From: Sphingomonas sp. CCH10-B3
Lineage (GTDB): Bacteria > Pseudomonadota > Alphaproteobacteria > Sphingomonadales > Sphingomonadaceae
DNA: 64,000 nt
NCBI RefSeq assembly: GCF_001556185.1
Contig: NZ_LSIJ01000009.1
Location: 73,137-137,136 of the forward strand
Direction of reading: 5' to 3'
Positions 17,508 to 26,761 of the stretch are shown here, piece after piece. The notes beneath the pieces are model-generated. The model saw only the letters and a program-made list of their open reading frames with translations, had not been told where the DNA came from and searched no databases. Position 1 is the stretch's first letter. Every line of letters starts with the position of its first letter. Made by a program: the position numbers and the translations under genes.

Positions 17508-19376
17508 CTACAATCCAAGTGCCATGGCGGCCCAGTAAGTCGCCCCTGCAGCGATGTAGGCCAGCGCGAACAGATAGCCAACCATGAAGGCGGGCCACGC
17601 CCAAGAGTTGGTCTCGCGCCGGGTGACAGCAATCGTCGAGATGCACTGCGGCGCGAACACGAACCACATCAGGAAGGCGAGCGCAGTCGGCAGCGACCAG
17701 CGCTTCTGCAGCGCTTGCGTGATCGCGGCCTGCCCGCGCGCATCATCGGGGGCGTCGACTGCATAGACAGTGCCGAGGGCGGCGACTGCAATCTCGCGCG
17801 CCGCCATCGCCGGGATCAGCGCGAGCGCAATGTCGCGGTCGAAGCCGATCGGCTTGGTCACGACGGCAAGGCCATTGGCGATGCGGCCGGCAATCGAATA
17901 ATCGACCGGCGTCACGCTGCTCCCGGCGGGCGGCTTGGGATAGGACAGCAGCAGCCACAGCACGACGGTCGACGCGAGGATGATGGTGCCTGCGCGCCGC
18001 AGGAAGCTGTAGGCACGGCTCCACAGCCCGAGCGCGACGTCGCGGAAGCGCGGCAGCTGGTATTTCGGCATCTCCATCATGAAGCCCGACGAGGCACCCT
18101 TGGTCACCGTCCGCCGCAATATAATCGCCGCGACGAACGCGCCGACGATGCCGAACACATAAAGCACAAACAGCACCAGCCCCTGCAGCCCGACGAACGG
18201 CAGCACCTGCCGATTCGGGATCAGCGCGCCGATGACGACGGTATAGACCGGCAGCCGCGCCGAACAGGTCATCAGCGGCGCGATCAGGATCGTCGTCAGC
18301 CGGTCCTTCTCGTCCTCGATCGTGCGCGTCGCCATGATGCCTGGCACCGCGCAGGCGAACGACGACAGCAGCGGAATGAAGGCGCGGCCCGAAAGGCCCG
18401 CCACCGCCATCACCCGGTCCATCAGGAAGGCGGCGCGCACCATATAGCCCGATGCCTCGAGCAACAGGATGAACAGGAAAAGGATTAGGATCTGCGGCAG
18501 GAAGACGATGACCGCACCGACCCCGGCGATGATCCCTTCGGTCAGCAGCCCGCGCAGGAATCCGTCGGGCAGCGCCGCGCTAACGGCCTGGCTGAGCGCG
18601 GCAAAGCCTGCGTCGATAGCGTCAGCCGGCGCCTGCGCCCAGCTGAACACCGCCTGGAACATCAGGAATAGGATCGTCAGCAGCAGCAGCGTGCCCCAGA
18701 CCGGGTGCAGGGCAATGCCGTCGAGGCTGTGCGTCAGCCGCCGCGTCGGCGTTTCGGAGACGATCGCGCGCATCGCAATCGCGCGGGCGCGCCGTTGCAG
18801 CACGGCGATGTCGTCCTCGATCCGCCCGTCGCCGCCGCGCACCCGGATCGCGCCGCCGTGGTTGACGAGCTTTGCCACTTCACCGCTCAGCACATCGAGC
18901 CCGCGCTTGCGGACCGCCACGGTCGGCACCACAGGCACGCCGAGCTCGCGCGCGAGCGCCTCGGAGTCGAGCACCAGCCCGTCGCGTTCGGCCAGATCGA
19001 CCATGTTGAGCGCGACCACCACCGGCATGCCGAGCGCGATCAGTTGCAGCGCGAAGCGCAGGTGATTGTCGAGATTGGCGGCGTCGAGCACGATCACCAG
19101 CGCATCGGGCAGTCGCTCGCCCGCCTGGCTGCCGGTGATGACGTCGCGCGTCACGCGCTCGTCGGGGCTGCTCGGATCGAGGCTATAGGCGCCGGGCAAG
19201 TCGACCAGCTCGACCGGACGGCCGTCGGGCAGCATCAGCCGCCCCGATCGCCGCTCGACGGTAACGCCGGGATAATTGCCGACCTTCTGGCGCGCGCCGG
19301 TCAGCGCATTGAACAGAGCGCTCTTGCCGGCATTGGGATTGCCGACCAGCGCCACGAGCGGCGCGGCGTTCATCAA
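17508..19376 (-). CDS. feoB: Ferrous iron transport protein B
   Basis: The 622-residue inner-membrane protein imports Fe2+. The N-terminal G domain shows G1 GNPNAGKS, switch region NYPGVTVERRSG, G3 DLPGAY and G4 NMVD; a helical linker and the membrane domain with two Gate motifs follow (SFACAVPGIMATRTIED, and LMTCSARLPVYTVVI). At 622 residues it is shorter than the E. coli protein but within the range of alphaproteobacterial forms. It follows feoA by 10 bases. Confidence 0.95.
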   Translation of the reverse strand: MMNAAPLVALVGNPNAGKSALFNALTGARQKVGNYPGVTVERRSGRLMLPDGRPVELVDLPGAYSLDPSSPDERVTRDVITGSQAGERLPDALVIVLDAANLDNHLRFALQLIALGMPVVVALNMVDLAERDGLVLDSEALARELGVPVVPTVAVRKRGLDVLSGEVAKLVNHGGAIRVRGGDGRIEDDIAVLQRRARAIAMRAIVSETPTRRLTHSLDGIALHPVWGTLLLLTILFLMFQAVFSWAQAPADAIDAGFAALSQAVSAALPDGFLRGLLTEGIIAGVGAVIVFLPQILILFLFILLLEASGYMVRAAFLMDRVMAVAGLSGRAFIPLLSSFACAVPGIMATRTIEDEKDRLTTILIAPLMTCSARLPVYTVVIGALIPNRQVLPFVGLQGLVLFVLYVFGIVGAFVAAIILRRTVTKGASSGFMMEMPKYQLPRFRDVALGLWSRAYSFLRRAGTIILASTVVLWLLLSYPKPPAGSSVTPVDYSIAGRIANGLAVVTKPIGFDRDIALALIPAMAAREIAVAALGTVYAVDAPDDARGQAAITQALQKRWSLPTALAFLMWFVFAPQCISTIAVTRRETNSWAWPAFMVGYLFALAYIAAGATYWAAMALGL

Positions 19377-19386
19377 TGAGGCGCGA

Positions 19387-19647
19387 TCATTCGGCGGGCG
19401 CGAGCAGCGATACCTGGATCGTCCCGGCGACGGCGCGGCGCAGCGCCACCGTCATCCGGCCGATCCGGCACGCGATCGGGCCCTTGCCCAAAGTTGCGCG
19501 GTGCAACACTTCGACGCCAACGCCTTCATCGAAGCCAAGTTCGCGCAACCGGCGGGCCTCGGGATCGGCAAGGCGCGCCCAGTCGATCGCCGCGACGGTG
19601 GCCTGCTGGCGCAACGCAAGCTGTTCGAGGCTGATCCGACTCTGCAT
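19387..19647 (-). CDS. feoA: Ferrous iron transport protein A
   Basis: The 86-residue protein is a small SH3-like FeoA domain: RRLRELGFDEGVGVEVLHRATLGKGPIACRIG, with TVALRRAVAGTIQV toward the end. FeoA acts in the cytoplasm and is needed with FeoB for Fe2+ uptake. It is the first gene of feoA-feoB-(ssb). The 110 bases upstream are AT-rich relative to their surroundings and may hold an iron-responsive operator. Confidence 0.9.
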   Translation of the reverse strand: MQSRISLEQLALRQQATVAAIDWARLADPEARRLRELGFDEGVGVEVLHRATLGKGPIACRIGRMTVALRRAVAGTIQVSLLAPAE

Positions 19648-19663
19648 CGTTGCGGACTAACTC

Positions 19664-19720
19664 TTTTGCGAGTGGTTATCAATAACGCGCCAAGCGGCGG
19701 CTGATAATTAATCGCAAGAA
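19664..19720 (-). promoter_or_regulatory. Candidate iron-responsive (Fur-type) control region of feoA
   Basis: On the minus strand the stretch contains AATTATCA and TTATTGATAACC followed by CTCGCAA. These resemble halves of Fur-type sites (TGATAAT/ATTATCA) and are unusually AT-rich for this DNA. The assignment rests on position and partial motif match only. Confidence 0.35.
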
Positions 19721-19757
19721 AGTGCAAGCACCTTGACTGGAGTCAATCCGGCAATCG

Positions 19758-20423
19758 TCAAACGACCGGATAGCGCAACCGGCCGATGAAGCGCGACAGG
19801 CTGGGCAAATTCTCGGTGCGGGCGATGAACCCCGCCTTGGCCTTTTCGAAGCGCATGATCCCCTCGATCCGCCGCGCGAGGAAGTCGCGGGTGTCGGCCC
19901 AGTCTTCGCTTTCGTCGTTCAGGAAGACAGTAATCGTGGCGGCATAGACGCTGCCGAGGATCGCGCGCTTGGTGTAGTGGTTGTAATCGCTCGCGGTGTC
20001 GCCGGCCTGCCGCCACATCAGGTCGACGCTGCGCCAGCCCAGCCGCGTCGCGCGCGGAACATTCTGCGGCATGGCAAGGATCGCCACGGCACGGCGCAGC
20101 GCATCGCGGTGCGGGGCGAGTTCGCTCAGCCGCGCCTCGACCTGGCGGGCGATCCGTTCGCGGATCTTCATGCCCGCGAGCGCCTCGGCCGGAAGCGCCG
20201 CCACCATAACGGCATCGATATGCGCGAACCACGCGTCGATCATCGCGACCGCGCCGTCCTTGAACGCGAGCGCGGCGACATCGGCATCGACGCCTGACTG
20301 CCGCGCGGCGAGCTTGACGGCATCGGCGGTCCACCCATCGAAGGCGGCATTGGCGGCAATCAGCGGGGCAAGGCCAAGGCGGATTTCGTCGAGCGTGGCG
20401 TCGGCGGGGATCGGAGTCGTCAT
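19758..20423 (-). CDS. COQ9-family ubiquinone biosynthesis protein
   Basis: The 221-residue protein matches COQ9, a TetR-like fold lipid-binding protein that supports late steps of ubiquinone synthesis. Signs are WTADAVKLAARQSGVD near the N-terminus, WRSVDLMWRQAGDTASDYNHYTKRAILGSVYAAT, and FLARRIEGIMRFEKAK. COQ9 is typical of Alphaproteobacteria and mitochondria. It follows the DMT transporter gene by 9 bases and probably shares its transcript. Confidence 0.87.
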   Translation of the reverse strand: MTTPIPADATLDEIRLGLAPLIAANAAFDGWTADAVKLAARQSGVDADVAALAFKDGAVAMIDAWFAHIDAVMVAALPAEALAGMKIRERIARQVEARLSELAPHRDALRRAVAILAMPQNVPRATRLGWRSVDLMWRQAGDTASDYNHYTKRAILGSVYAATITVFLNDESEDWADTRDFLARRIEGIMRFEKAKAGFIARTENLPSLSRFIGRLRYPVV

Positions 20424-20432
20424 CGCTGTGTC

Positions 20433-21299
20433 TTAGCGCCCGCGCCGCACCAGCACCAGCGCGACCGCGACCAGCAGCGCGCCGGTCAGGTCGGCGAGCC
20501 CCAGCCGCTCGTCATAAACGATCCAGCCGACGGTCGCCGCCACCATCGGCTGCACCAGCAGCGCAATCCCCACCACCAGCGGCGACAGCTTGCCGAGCGC
20601 ATAGATCATCATGCCTTGCCCCAGCACCTGGCTGGCGAGCGCAAGGCCGATCAGCGCGCCCCAATGGTCAGGCACGATCCGCTCGCCGAGCAGGATCGCG
20701 AACAGCAGCAGCGGCGCGATGCTCGCCAGGGTCGACAGCGCAAGCGCGGGCAGCGGCGGCATCGTCGCGCGCGCGCGTGCCATCAGGATGAAATAGGCCG
20801 CGTAGAGAATCCCGGCGAGCAGGCAGAACAGATCACCCGCCAGATGGCGCGGATCGAGACTGTACGATCGGCCCATCAACAGCCCGGCGCCGATGAAGGC
20901 AAGCAACAGCGCAAAGCCCTGCATCCGGCTGGGCAGCGCGCGCGCGGCGATGAAGCCGTAAATAGGAAAGATCAGCGTCGCCGAATTGCCGAACAGCGTC
21001 GCGTTCGCCAACGTGGTGCGCAGGATGCCGATGTGCCAGCTCCCCAGGTCGGCGGCAAAGCACACGCCCGCCAGCGCCAGCGTCAGCCACAATCCGCGCC
21101 CCAGCCCGTGCGGCCGCCAGCCGGTCGCGAGCGCCATCGCGACCAGCAATGGCGCCGCAAGCGTGATCCGCCAGAAGGCCGATGCGACCGGCCCGGTATC
21201 GGCCATCCGCACGAACCACGGGCCAAAGGCAAGCGCGACATTGGCAATGATCACCGCGACAAAGGCGCTGGCGGGCGGGCGGTGATCGTCGGCTGTCAT
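20433..21299 (-). CDS. EamA/DMT-family transporter
   Basis: The 288-residue protein has ten hydrophobic segments in two EamA-type halves, e.g. FVAVIIANVALAFGPWFVRM, FWRITLAAPLLVAMALATG, and the closing LTGALLVAVALVLVRRGR. DMT carriers move small metabolites or drugs across the inner membrane; the substrate is unknown. The ATG at 21299 fits the first helix, while the longer frame to 21389 lies in the divergent promoter region. It is divergent from the ene-reductase gene. Confidence 0.85.
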   Translation of the reverse strand: MTADDHRPPASAFVAVIIANVALAFGPWFVRMADTGPVASAFWRITLAAPLLVAMALATGWRPHGLGRGLWLTLALAGVCFAADLGSWHIGILRTTLANATLFGNSATLIFPIYGFIAARALPSRMQGFALLLAFIGAGLLMGRSYSLDPRHLAGDLFCLLAGILYAAYFILMARARATMPPLPALALSTLASIAPLLLFAILLGERIVPDHWGALIGLALASQVLGQGMMIYALGKLSPLVVGIALLVQPMVAATVGWIVYDERLGLADLTGALLVAVALVLVRRGR

Positions 21300-21420
21300 G
21301 CTCGGTTGGGGGCACTCTAGAATTTCTTGGGGCACGCAAAGGGTGCGGCAGGCGCTGTAGCGCGCTAGATGCGCTGCGTCGCCTGCCAATGGCGCCTACT
21401 CGGTTTCAAGGAGTTTGCCG

Positions 21421-22512
21421 ATGCCGAACCTGTTCGATCCGATCCAGCTTGGGGCGATTTCCGCCGCCAATCGCGTGCTGATGGCGCCGTTGACGCGCGG
21501 CCGTGCGACCAAGGAGCATGTGCCGACGCCGATCATGGCCGACTATTATGCCCAGCGCGCGAGCGCCGGGCTGATCATCAGCGAAGCGACGGGCATCAGC
21601 CGCGAAGGACTCGGCTGGCCGTTCGCGCCGGGGCTGTGGACCGACGAACAGGCCGAAGCGTGGAAGCCGGTGACGGCGGCCGTCCACGCCGCCGGCGGCA
21701 AGATCGTCGCGCAGATCTGGCACATGGGCCGCGTCGTGCATTCGAGCTTCAACGATGGCGCAGCGCCGGTGTCGGCCTCGGCCACCACCGCGCCGGGCAA
21801 GGCGCATACCTATGTCGGGCGCCAGCCTTATGATCAGGCGCGCCCGCTCGACATCGCCGAAATCCCGCGCCTGCTCGACGATTACGCGCGCGCGACCGCC
21901 AATGCGATTGCGGCCGGATTCGACGGCGTGCAGATCCACGCCGCCAATGGCTATCTGATCGACCAGTTCCTGCGCGACGGCAGCAATCACCGCGCTGATG
22001 CCTATGGTGGCGCGCCGGAAAACCGCATCCGCCTGCTGCGCGAAGTGACCGAGCGCGTCGCGAGTGTCGCGGGCGCCGATCGCACGGCGGTGCGGCTGTC
22101 GCCCAATGGCGATTCGCAAGGCGTCGACGACAGCAACGCGCCGAGCGTGTTCGTCCCCGCGGCACGCGCGCTCGCCGACATCGGCATTGCTTTCCTCGAA
22201 TTGCGCGAGCCCGGCCCCGACGGCACTTTCGGCCGCACCGATGTGCCGCGCCAGTCGCCCGCTATCCGCGAGGTGTTCAGCGCGCCGCTGGTGCTCAATT
22301 CGGATTATGTCAGCGCCGAACAGGCACAGGCAGCGATCGATTCGGGCGTTGCCGATGCGATCAGCTTCGGGCGCACCTTCCTCGCCAACCCTGATCTGCC
22401 GGCGCGACTGAAGGCAGGCGCGCCGCTCAACCCCGACGTAATGGCGACCTGGTACAGCCAAGGGGCAGAAGGCTACACCGACTATCCGGCGCTGGAGGCG
22501 GCGACGGCGTGA
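21421..22512 (+). CDS. Old Yellow Enzyme family alkene reductase
   Basis: The 363-residue FMN enzyme reduces activated C=C bonds using NAD(P)H. It shows LFDPIQLGAISAANRVLMAPLTRGRA, a long QIWHMGRVVHSSF block, the substrate residues in GVQIHAANGYLIDQFLRDGSNHR, YGGAPENRIRLLREV, and ADAISFGRTFLANPDLP at the FMN phosphate site. AAGGAG precedes the ATG at 21421. NemA-like members act on nitro compounds and N-ethylmaleimide; the physiological substrate is open. Confidence 0.9.
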   Translation: MPNLFDPIQLGAISAANRVLMAPLTRGRATKEHVPTPIMADYYAQRASAGLIISEATGISREGLGWPFAPGLWTDEQAEAWKPVTAAVHAAGGKIVAQIWHMGRVVHSSFNDGAAPVSASATTAPGKAHTYVGRQPYDQARPLDIAEIPRLLDDYARATANAIAAGFDGVQIHAANGYLIDQFLRDGSNHRADAYGGAPENRIRLLREVTERVASVAGADRTAVRLSPNGDSQGVDDSNAPSVFVPAARALADIGIAFLELREPGPDGTFGRTDVPRQSPAIREVFSAPLVLNSDYVSAEQAQAAIDSGVADAISFGRTFLANPDLPARLKAGAPLNPDVMATWYSQGAEGYTDYPALEAATA

Positions 22513-22583
22513 TTTGAGCGCAAGGATCGGAACGCAACTGCCTCTCCGCGCTGCCATGGTCGCTCCGGCAGGAGGATCGGGCA

Positions 22584-23057
22584 ATGCGGTGGATGGCAGC
22601 GGCAGTGACGACGATGATCGTGGCCACGGGGGCGCTCGCGCTGGCGCCCCCGGTCGAGCGGCCAGGCGGCTGGGCGCCCGATGCGATCCCGTGGCAACGC
22701 GCTGCGGCCAATGGCACACGCTATGCGCTGCTCGAAGGCGATCGCGCTGCGCCGGGCGCGAGCTTCACTTATGCCTTCGCCATTCCCGCGGGGGTGTGGG
22801 ATGGGCCCCACCGTCACAGCACGACCGCGCGGGTCTTTGTCGCAAAGGGGACGCTCGGCCTCGGGTATGGCGACCATCCCGACCGGGCGAGGGCGCGGCG
22901 CTATCCAGTCGGGAGCGTCCTGGTCGTGCCCGCTGGCGCGGTCCACTTTGATGGGACCGACGTCGACACGGTGATCATCGGCGTCGCTTCGGGGCCGTGG
23001 TCGACGACGTACCTCGACGGATCGGCGCCCGCATCGGCGGGAACGCCGGTCGAATAG
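22584..23057 (+). CDS. Secreted cupin-domain protein
   Basis: The 157-residue protein has a signal peptide (WMAAAVTTMIVATGALALA) and a single cupin-like beta barrel: WDGPHRHSTTARVFVAKGTLGLGYG carries likely metal-binding histidines, and PVGSVLVVPAGAVHFDGTD the second cupin motif. It is exported to the periplasm. No reaction can be assigned. A strong AGGAGGA lies just upstream of the start. It converges on the P450 gene with one base between stops. Confidence 0.75.
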   Translation: MRWMAAAVTTMIVATGALALAPPVERPGGWAPDAIPWQRAAANGTRYALLEGDRAAPGASFTYAFAIPAGVWDGPHRHSTTARVFVAKGTLGLGYGDHPDRARARRYPVGSVLVVPAGAVHFDGTDVDTVIIGVASGPWSTTYLDGSAPASAGTPVE

Positions 23058-23058
23058 C

Positions 23059-24432
23059 TCAGCCGATCGGCACGAACCTGAGCGGCAATCCGTCCTTCGG
23101 GCGCGGGATCGGCCAGGCTTGCCACTGCGCCCCGGCGCCTTCGTCGAGCTCGATCCGGTAACGGCGCAGCAGTTGCGCGATCAGGATACGCGTCTGCATT
23201 TCAGCAAAATGCAGCCCCAGGCACATATGCGCGCCGCCGCCGAAGGGGATCCACGCATATTTGTGCCGCGCCCGTACAACGTCGGGCGCGAAGCGCATCG
23301 GATCGAATTTCTCCGGCTCGGGCCAATGTTCGGGCATGTGGTGGGTGAACGCCGGTGAGACGCCGACCGACGTCCCCGCCGGGATTCGATAACCCCCGAA
23401 TTCGAAATCTTTGAGCGCGCGGCGAGGCAGCGACGGCACCGGCGGCATGAACCGCAGCGCTTCGCGGAAAGCGTAATCGGTCAGCGTCAGCCGGTCGAGC
23501 TGGCCATGCGCCAGTCCGTCGTCGTCGTTGAGGCCCAGCGCCGTCACTTCGTCGCGAAGCTTGTCCTGCCATTCGGTATGGCGACCGAGCAGCATGACCA
23601 GCGATGTCGCCGACGAGGTGATCGTGTCGTGCGCGGCCATCATCAGGAAATTCATGTGGTCAGCGATCGCATCGTCGGAAAGCGGCTGGCCCTGCTCGTC
23701 GGTCGCGCGGCAGAAATGCGAGAAGAAATCCTGCCCGTCGCCGGCGCGGCGCTTCGGGATCTCGCGCTTGAACAGATCGATCAGATAGGCGCGCGCCTGA
23801 GTTCCCTTGCGCATCTGCGATCCGGGCAGCGGGATGCGGATCGGCGTCACCGATGCCTGGACTTCATCGACGAACGCCTGGTTGATGCGCTTCGCCTCGG
23901 GGCCCAGTTCCATGCCGAGGAAGCTCTCGGCGGCAAGGTCGAGCGTCAGTGCCTTGATCGCGTCGTAAAAGCGCATTGGCTGGTTCGCCCAGCCGCTCAC
24001 CGCGCGGGCGATGCCGCGGTTCAACCCTTCGGCATAATGGCGCATGGGCTCGGGCTTGAACGCGACCGACAGGGTGCGGCGGTCGGCGCGGTGCTTGTCG
24101 AAATCCATCAGCATCAGCCCGCGCGGGAACAGCAGGTTGAGCAGCGGCCCCCAGCCCTGTTCGGACGAAAAGATGCGGTCGCGGTCGAACAACACCAGCT
24201 CGTTCGCTTCGGGGCCTAGCAGCGTGACGGTGGTGCCGCCGAGCGCGGTATTGCGATAGACGCGGCCATAGCTCGACACCATGTGCCGCCCGAACGCCAC
24301 CGGATCGCGCAACATGCGAAAGGTATTGCCGATCAGCGGCAGCCCGTCTTCGCCGGGAATGTGGCGCAGATCGCGGCTCGGCTGCTTGGGCAACCAATGC
24401 GGATTGGCCTCATAAGTGTGGGCATAGGCCAT
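23059..24432 (-). CDS. Cytochrome P450
   Basis: The 457-residue protein is a soluble bacterial P450 with the I-helix AAHDTITSS, the K-helix ExxR in FREALRFMP, and the heme-thiolate C404 in FGGGAHMCLGLHFAEMQ. It lacks a membrane anchor or a fused reductase, and no ferredoxin or reductase gene is in the window. The substrate is unknown. A near-perfect 24-bp palindrome lies 18 bases upstream of the start, so expression is probably repressed by a TetR-like protein. Confidence 0.92.
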   Translation of the reverse strand: MAYAHTYEANPHWLPKQPSRDLRHIPGEDGLPLIGNTFRMLRDPVAFGRHMVSSYGRVYRNTALGGTTVTLLGPEANELVLFDRDRIFSSEQGWGPLLNLLFPRGLMLMDFDKHRADRRTLSVAFKPEPMRHYAEGLNRGIARAVSGWANQPMRFYDAIKALTLDLAAESFLGMELGPEAKRINQAFVDEVQASVTPIRIPLPGSQMRKGTQARAYLIDLFKREIPKRRAGDGQDFFSHFCRATDEQGQPLSDDAIADHMNFLMMAAHDTITSSATSLVMLLGRHTEWQDKLRDEVTALGLNDDDGLAHGQLDRLTLTDYAFREALRFMPPVPSLPRRALKDFEFGGYRIPAGTSVGVSPAFTHHMPEHWPEPEKFDPMRFAPDVVRARHKYAWIPFGGGAHMCLGLHFAEMQTRILIAQLLRRYRIELDEGAGAQWQAWPIPRPKDGLPLRFVPIG

Positions 24433-24449
24433 CGATGCACGCTCCCGCC

Positions 24450-24473
24450 GTTACTTACACCGGTATAAGTAAC
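24450..24473. promoter_or_regulatory. Palindromic operator upstream of the P450 gene
   Basis: Arms GTTACTTA (24450-24457) and TAAGTAAC (24466-24473) are exact inverted repeats around a palindromic ACCGGT centre (24459-24464). Only the pair at 24458/24465 is mismatched, so 22 of 24 positions are symmetric. The size and the placement 18 bases before the start codon suit a TetR-type operator. No regulator gene is adjacent. Confidence 0.7.
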
Positions 24474-24504
24474 GGCGCGCGACCCGCCAAGCCCACAATG
24501 GGGC

Positions 24505-24924
24505 TCAGGAAAAGCGGCCCTTGACCGCGAGCATCGCGAGTGCCGCCTTCGCAGCCTCGCCACCCTTGTCCTTTTCGGTCGGGCGGGCGCGGGTGAGTGC
24601 CTGGGCTTCGTTCTCGGTGGTGAGGATGCCGTTGCCGACGCACAGCCCGTCCATGCTGAGCGCCATCAGCCCGCGCGCGCTTTCGCCCGCGACGATTTCG
24701 AAATGATAGGTCTCGCCGCGAATGACAACGCCGAGCGCGACATAGGCATCGTACCGCCCGCTCTCGCTGGCAAAGGCGATCGCGCCCGGCACTTCCAGCG
24801 CACCGGGGACGGTGATCGTCTCATGGATATGCCCCGCCGCCTCGATCGCGGTGCGCGCGCCTTCGATCAGCAGGTCGTTGAGGTGGTCATAGAAGCGGGC
24901 TTCGACGATCAGGATGCGGGCCAT
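24505..24924 (-). CDS. ribH: 6,7-dimethyl-8-ribityllumazine synthase
   Basis: The 139-residue enzyme condenses the RibA/RibD product with dihydroxybutanone phosphate to give lumazine. Motifs are [53 protein letters not shown], and [18 protein letters not shown]. It forms icosahedral or pentameric assemblies in the cytoplasm. The ATG at 24924 has GGAGG upstream and gives the normal N-terminus. Its first codons overlap the end of the CYTH gene by 16 bases. Confidence 0.93.
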   Translation of the reverse strand: MARILIVEARFYDHLNDLLIEGARTAIEAAGHIHETITVPGALEVPGAIAFASESGRYDAYVALGVVIRGETYHFEIVAGESARGLMALSMDGLCVGNGILTTENEAQALTRARPTEKDKGGEAAKAALAMLAVKGRFS

Positions 24925-25448
24925 GGGTGTTCCTCCGGAATGCCGAATTGCGCGAGTGCGGCGCCTTGATAACGATGATCGTGGCTGACTTCTCGTACTG
25001 TCCAATCAGGTGCATGCAAGGCCCGCAGTCCGGCATCGTCGGACCATTCGATTTCGGCCAGCTCAAGACCTGAAAGCTGCCCTGCGAACTGATCGCCGCT
25101 GAACGACTGACCACCGCTCGCCAGCTGAAAGCGTCGTTTAACGAGCGGGTGCGCGGGGAGTGTCGCCAGCAGCGAGAACTCGTCCTCGGTCAGATAGCTG
25201 GTAACGATTGGCCTCGCGAGCGGATCATTTGCTTCGTACTTCTTGGTCAGCTTGAGCGAAACCGCACCGGAGCCGCTTTCGGTCATGCGGCGCAAACGCA
25301 TCCTCGTGCCCAATAGGTAGCGATCATCGATCAGAACGAAGGGCAAGCCATCGAGCGCGGGGCGCACCATGCAGTCGACCAGCCAGCGTCGCTCGCGCTC
25401 GATATGGGCATATTTGGGCGCGCGCGCTTCATCGGCGCCCGTTCGCAT
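24909..25448 (-). CDS. CYTH-domain protein embedded in the riboflavin operon
   Basis: The 179-residue protein begins with [11 protein letters not shown], an ExExR version of the CYTH (triphosphate tunnel) ExExK motif, and continues with a barrel-like pattern: [72 protein letters not shown] proteins bind triphosphates or polyphosphates. The start ATG shares its A with the ribB stop (TAATG at 25450-25446), and the end overlaps ribH by 16 bases, so it is coupled into the rib operon. A role in flavin synthesis is not known. Confidence 0.72.
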   Translation of the reverse strand: MRTGADEARAPKYAHIERERRWLVDCMVRPALDGLPFVLIDDRYLLGTRMRLRRMTESGSGAVSLKLTKKYEANDPLARPIVTSYLTEDEFSLLATLPAHPLVKRRFQLASGGQSFSGDQFAGQLSGLELAEIEWSDDAGLRALHAPDWTVREVSHDHRYQGAALAQFGIPEEHPWPAS

Positions 25449-26749
25449 TACTCCCCCGCCGTGCACGGGATCGGGCGTTCGCCGACGATCGACAGGCCGT
25501 AGCCCTGCAGGCCCACCAGCGTGTGGTGCGTGTTGGTCAGCAGCACCATGTCCTGCACGCCCAGCTCCGCCAGCACTTGCGCACCGATACCGTAGTCGCG
25601 CAGCTCCTCGACCTGCGGGTCGCCGGCGCCTTTCCCTTCGTGGCGCAGCGCGATGAAGCGCGAGACGATGCCCTGCATCGGCTTGTTGATGACGACGATC
25701 ACGCCCGTCCCTTCGCGCGCGATCAGCTCCATCGATTGCGCGAGCAGACCCGATCGTTCGGATTCCTCGCCGAACACATCGACGAACATCGACATGGTGT
25801 GCATCCGCACCAGCGTCGGCGCATCGGGCGTGATCTTGCCCTTCTGCAACGCGATCAGCTCGTCGCCGGTCGCCTTGTTGCGGAAGGTCATCGCCCGCCA
25901 GTCGCCGCCCCAGCGGCTGTGGAAGCTGATTTCGGCGGTCTTTTCGACGAGATGGTCGTGGCGGCGGCGGTACGCAATCAGGTCGCGGATCGTGCCGATC
26001 TTGAGCCCGTGGCGCTGCGCGAACGGGATCAGGTCGTCCATCCGCGCCATCGTGCCGTCGTCGCGCATGATCTCGCAGATCACCCCGGAAGGATTGAGCC
26101 CGGCGAGCCGCGCGACATCGACCGCGGCTTCGGTGTGCCCCGCGCGCACCAGCACGCCGCCGTCGCGCGCGACCAGCGGGAAGACATGGCCGGGGGTGAC
26201 GATCTCGTCCTTGCCCTTGGCTGCATCGATCGCAACCGCGATCGTGCGCGCGCGGTCGTGCGCGGAGATGCCAGTCGTCACCCCGTCGCGCGCCTCGATC
26301 GAGGTGGTGAAGGCGGTTTCGTGGCGGGTGCCATTGGCCCGGCTCATCAGCGACAGGCCGAGCTGATCGACGCGCGCCTTGGTGAGCGACAGGCAGATCA
26401 GCCCGCGGCCATAGGTGGCCATGAAATTGATCGCGTCGGGCGTCGCCATCTGCGCGGGGATGACGAGGTCGCCCTCATTCTCGCGGTCCTCGTCATCGAC
26501 GAGGATGAACATGCGGCCGTTGCGCGCTTCCTCGATGATCTCCTCGATCGGCACCAGCACATCGCCGTCATCGCTCGCGAACAAGACGGTTTCGAGCTTG
26601 CGCAGCGTCTCGGCGGTAGGATTCCAATCCGGGGCGTCGATATCGCGGAGCGTGTTGGCATGGAGCCCCGCGGCGCGGGCGAGGCCGGAACGCGACATGC
26701 CGCCTTCGGTGACGAGGCGACGGATACGGTCGATCAGATTGCTGCTCAT
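25448..26749 (-). CDS. ribB: HTH-fused 3,4-dihydroxy-2-butanone 4-phosphate synthase with degenerate RibA domain (RibBX type)
   Basis: The 433-residue protein has three parts. Residues 1-60 look like an XRE-type helix-turn-helix ([20 protein letters not shown], then [10 protein letters not shown]). Residues about 65-265 are Rib[53 protein letters not shown]. Residues about 275-430 resemble GTP cyclohydrolase II, but the zinc cysteines (normally in LRCDCGxQ) and the QEGRGIGL block are absent, so GCH II activity is unlikely. A separate RibA must exist elsewhere. RibBX-type proteins are known in Proteobacteria; the N-terminal HTH is the odd element. Confidence 0.9.
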   Translation of the reverse strand: MSSNLIDRIRRLVTEGGMSRSGLARAAGLHANTLRDIDAPDWNPTAETLRKLETVLFASDDGDVLVPIEEIIEEARNGRMFILVDDEDRENEGDLVIPAQMATPDAINFMATYGRGLICLSLTKARVDQLGLSLMSRANGTRHETAFTTSIEARDGVTTGISAHDRARTIAVAIDAAKGKDEIVTPGHVFPLVARDGGVLVRAGHTEAAVDVARLAGLNPSGVICEIMRDDGTMARMDDLIPFAQRHGLKIGTIRDLIAYRRRHDHLVEKTAEISFHSRWGGDWRAMTFRNKATGDELIALQKGKITPDAPTLVRMHTMSMFVDVFGEESERSGLLAQSMELIAREGTGVIVVINKPMQGIVSRFIALRHEGKGAGDPQVEELRDYGIGAQVLAELGVQDMVLLTNTHHTLVGLQGYGLSIVGERPIPCTAGE

Positions 26750-26761
26750 GGAGCCGCAATA

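Noticed and set aside
22532..22560. GGAAC as an EcfG-type stress promoter before the secreted cupin
   Set aside because: A GGAAC is present but no GTT-type -10 element lies 16-17 bases downstream.
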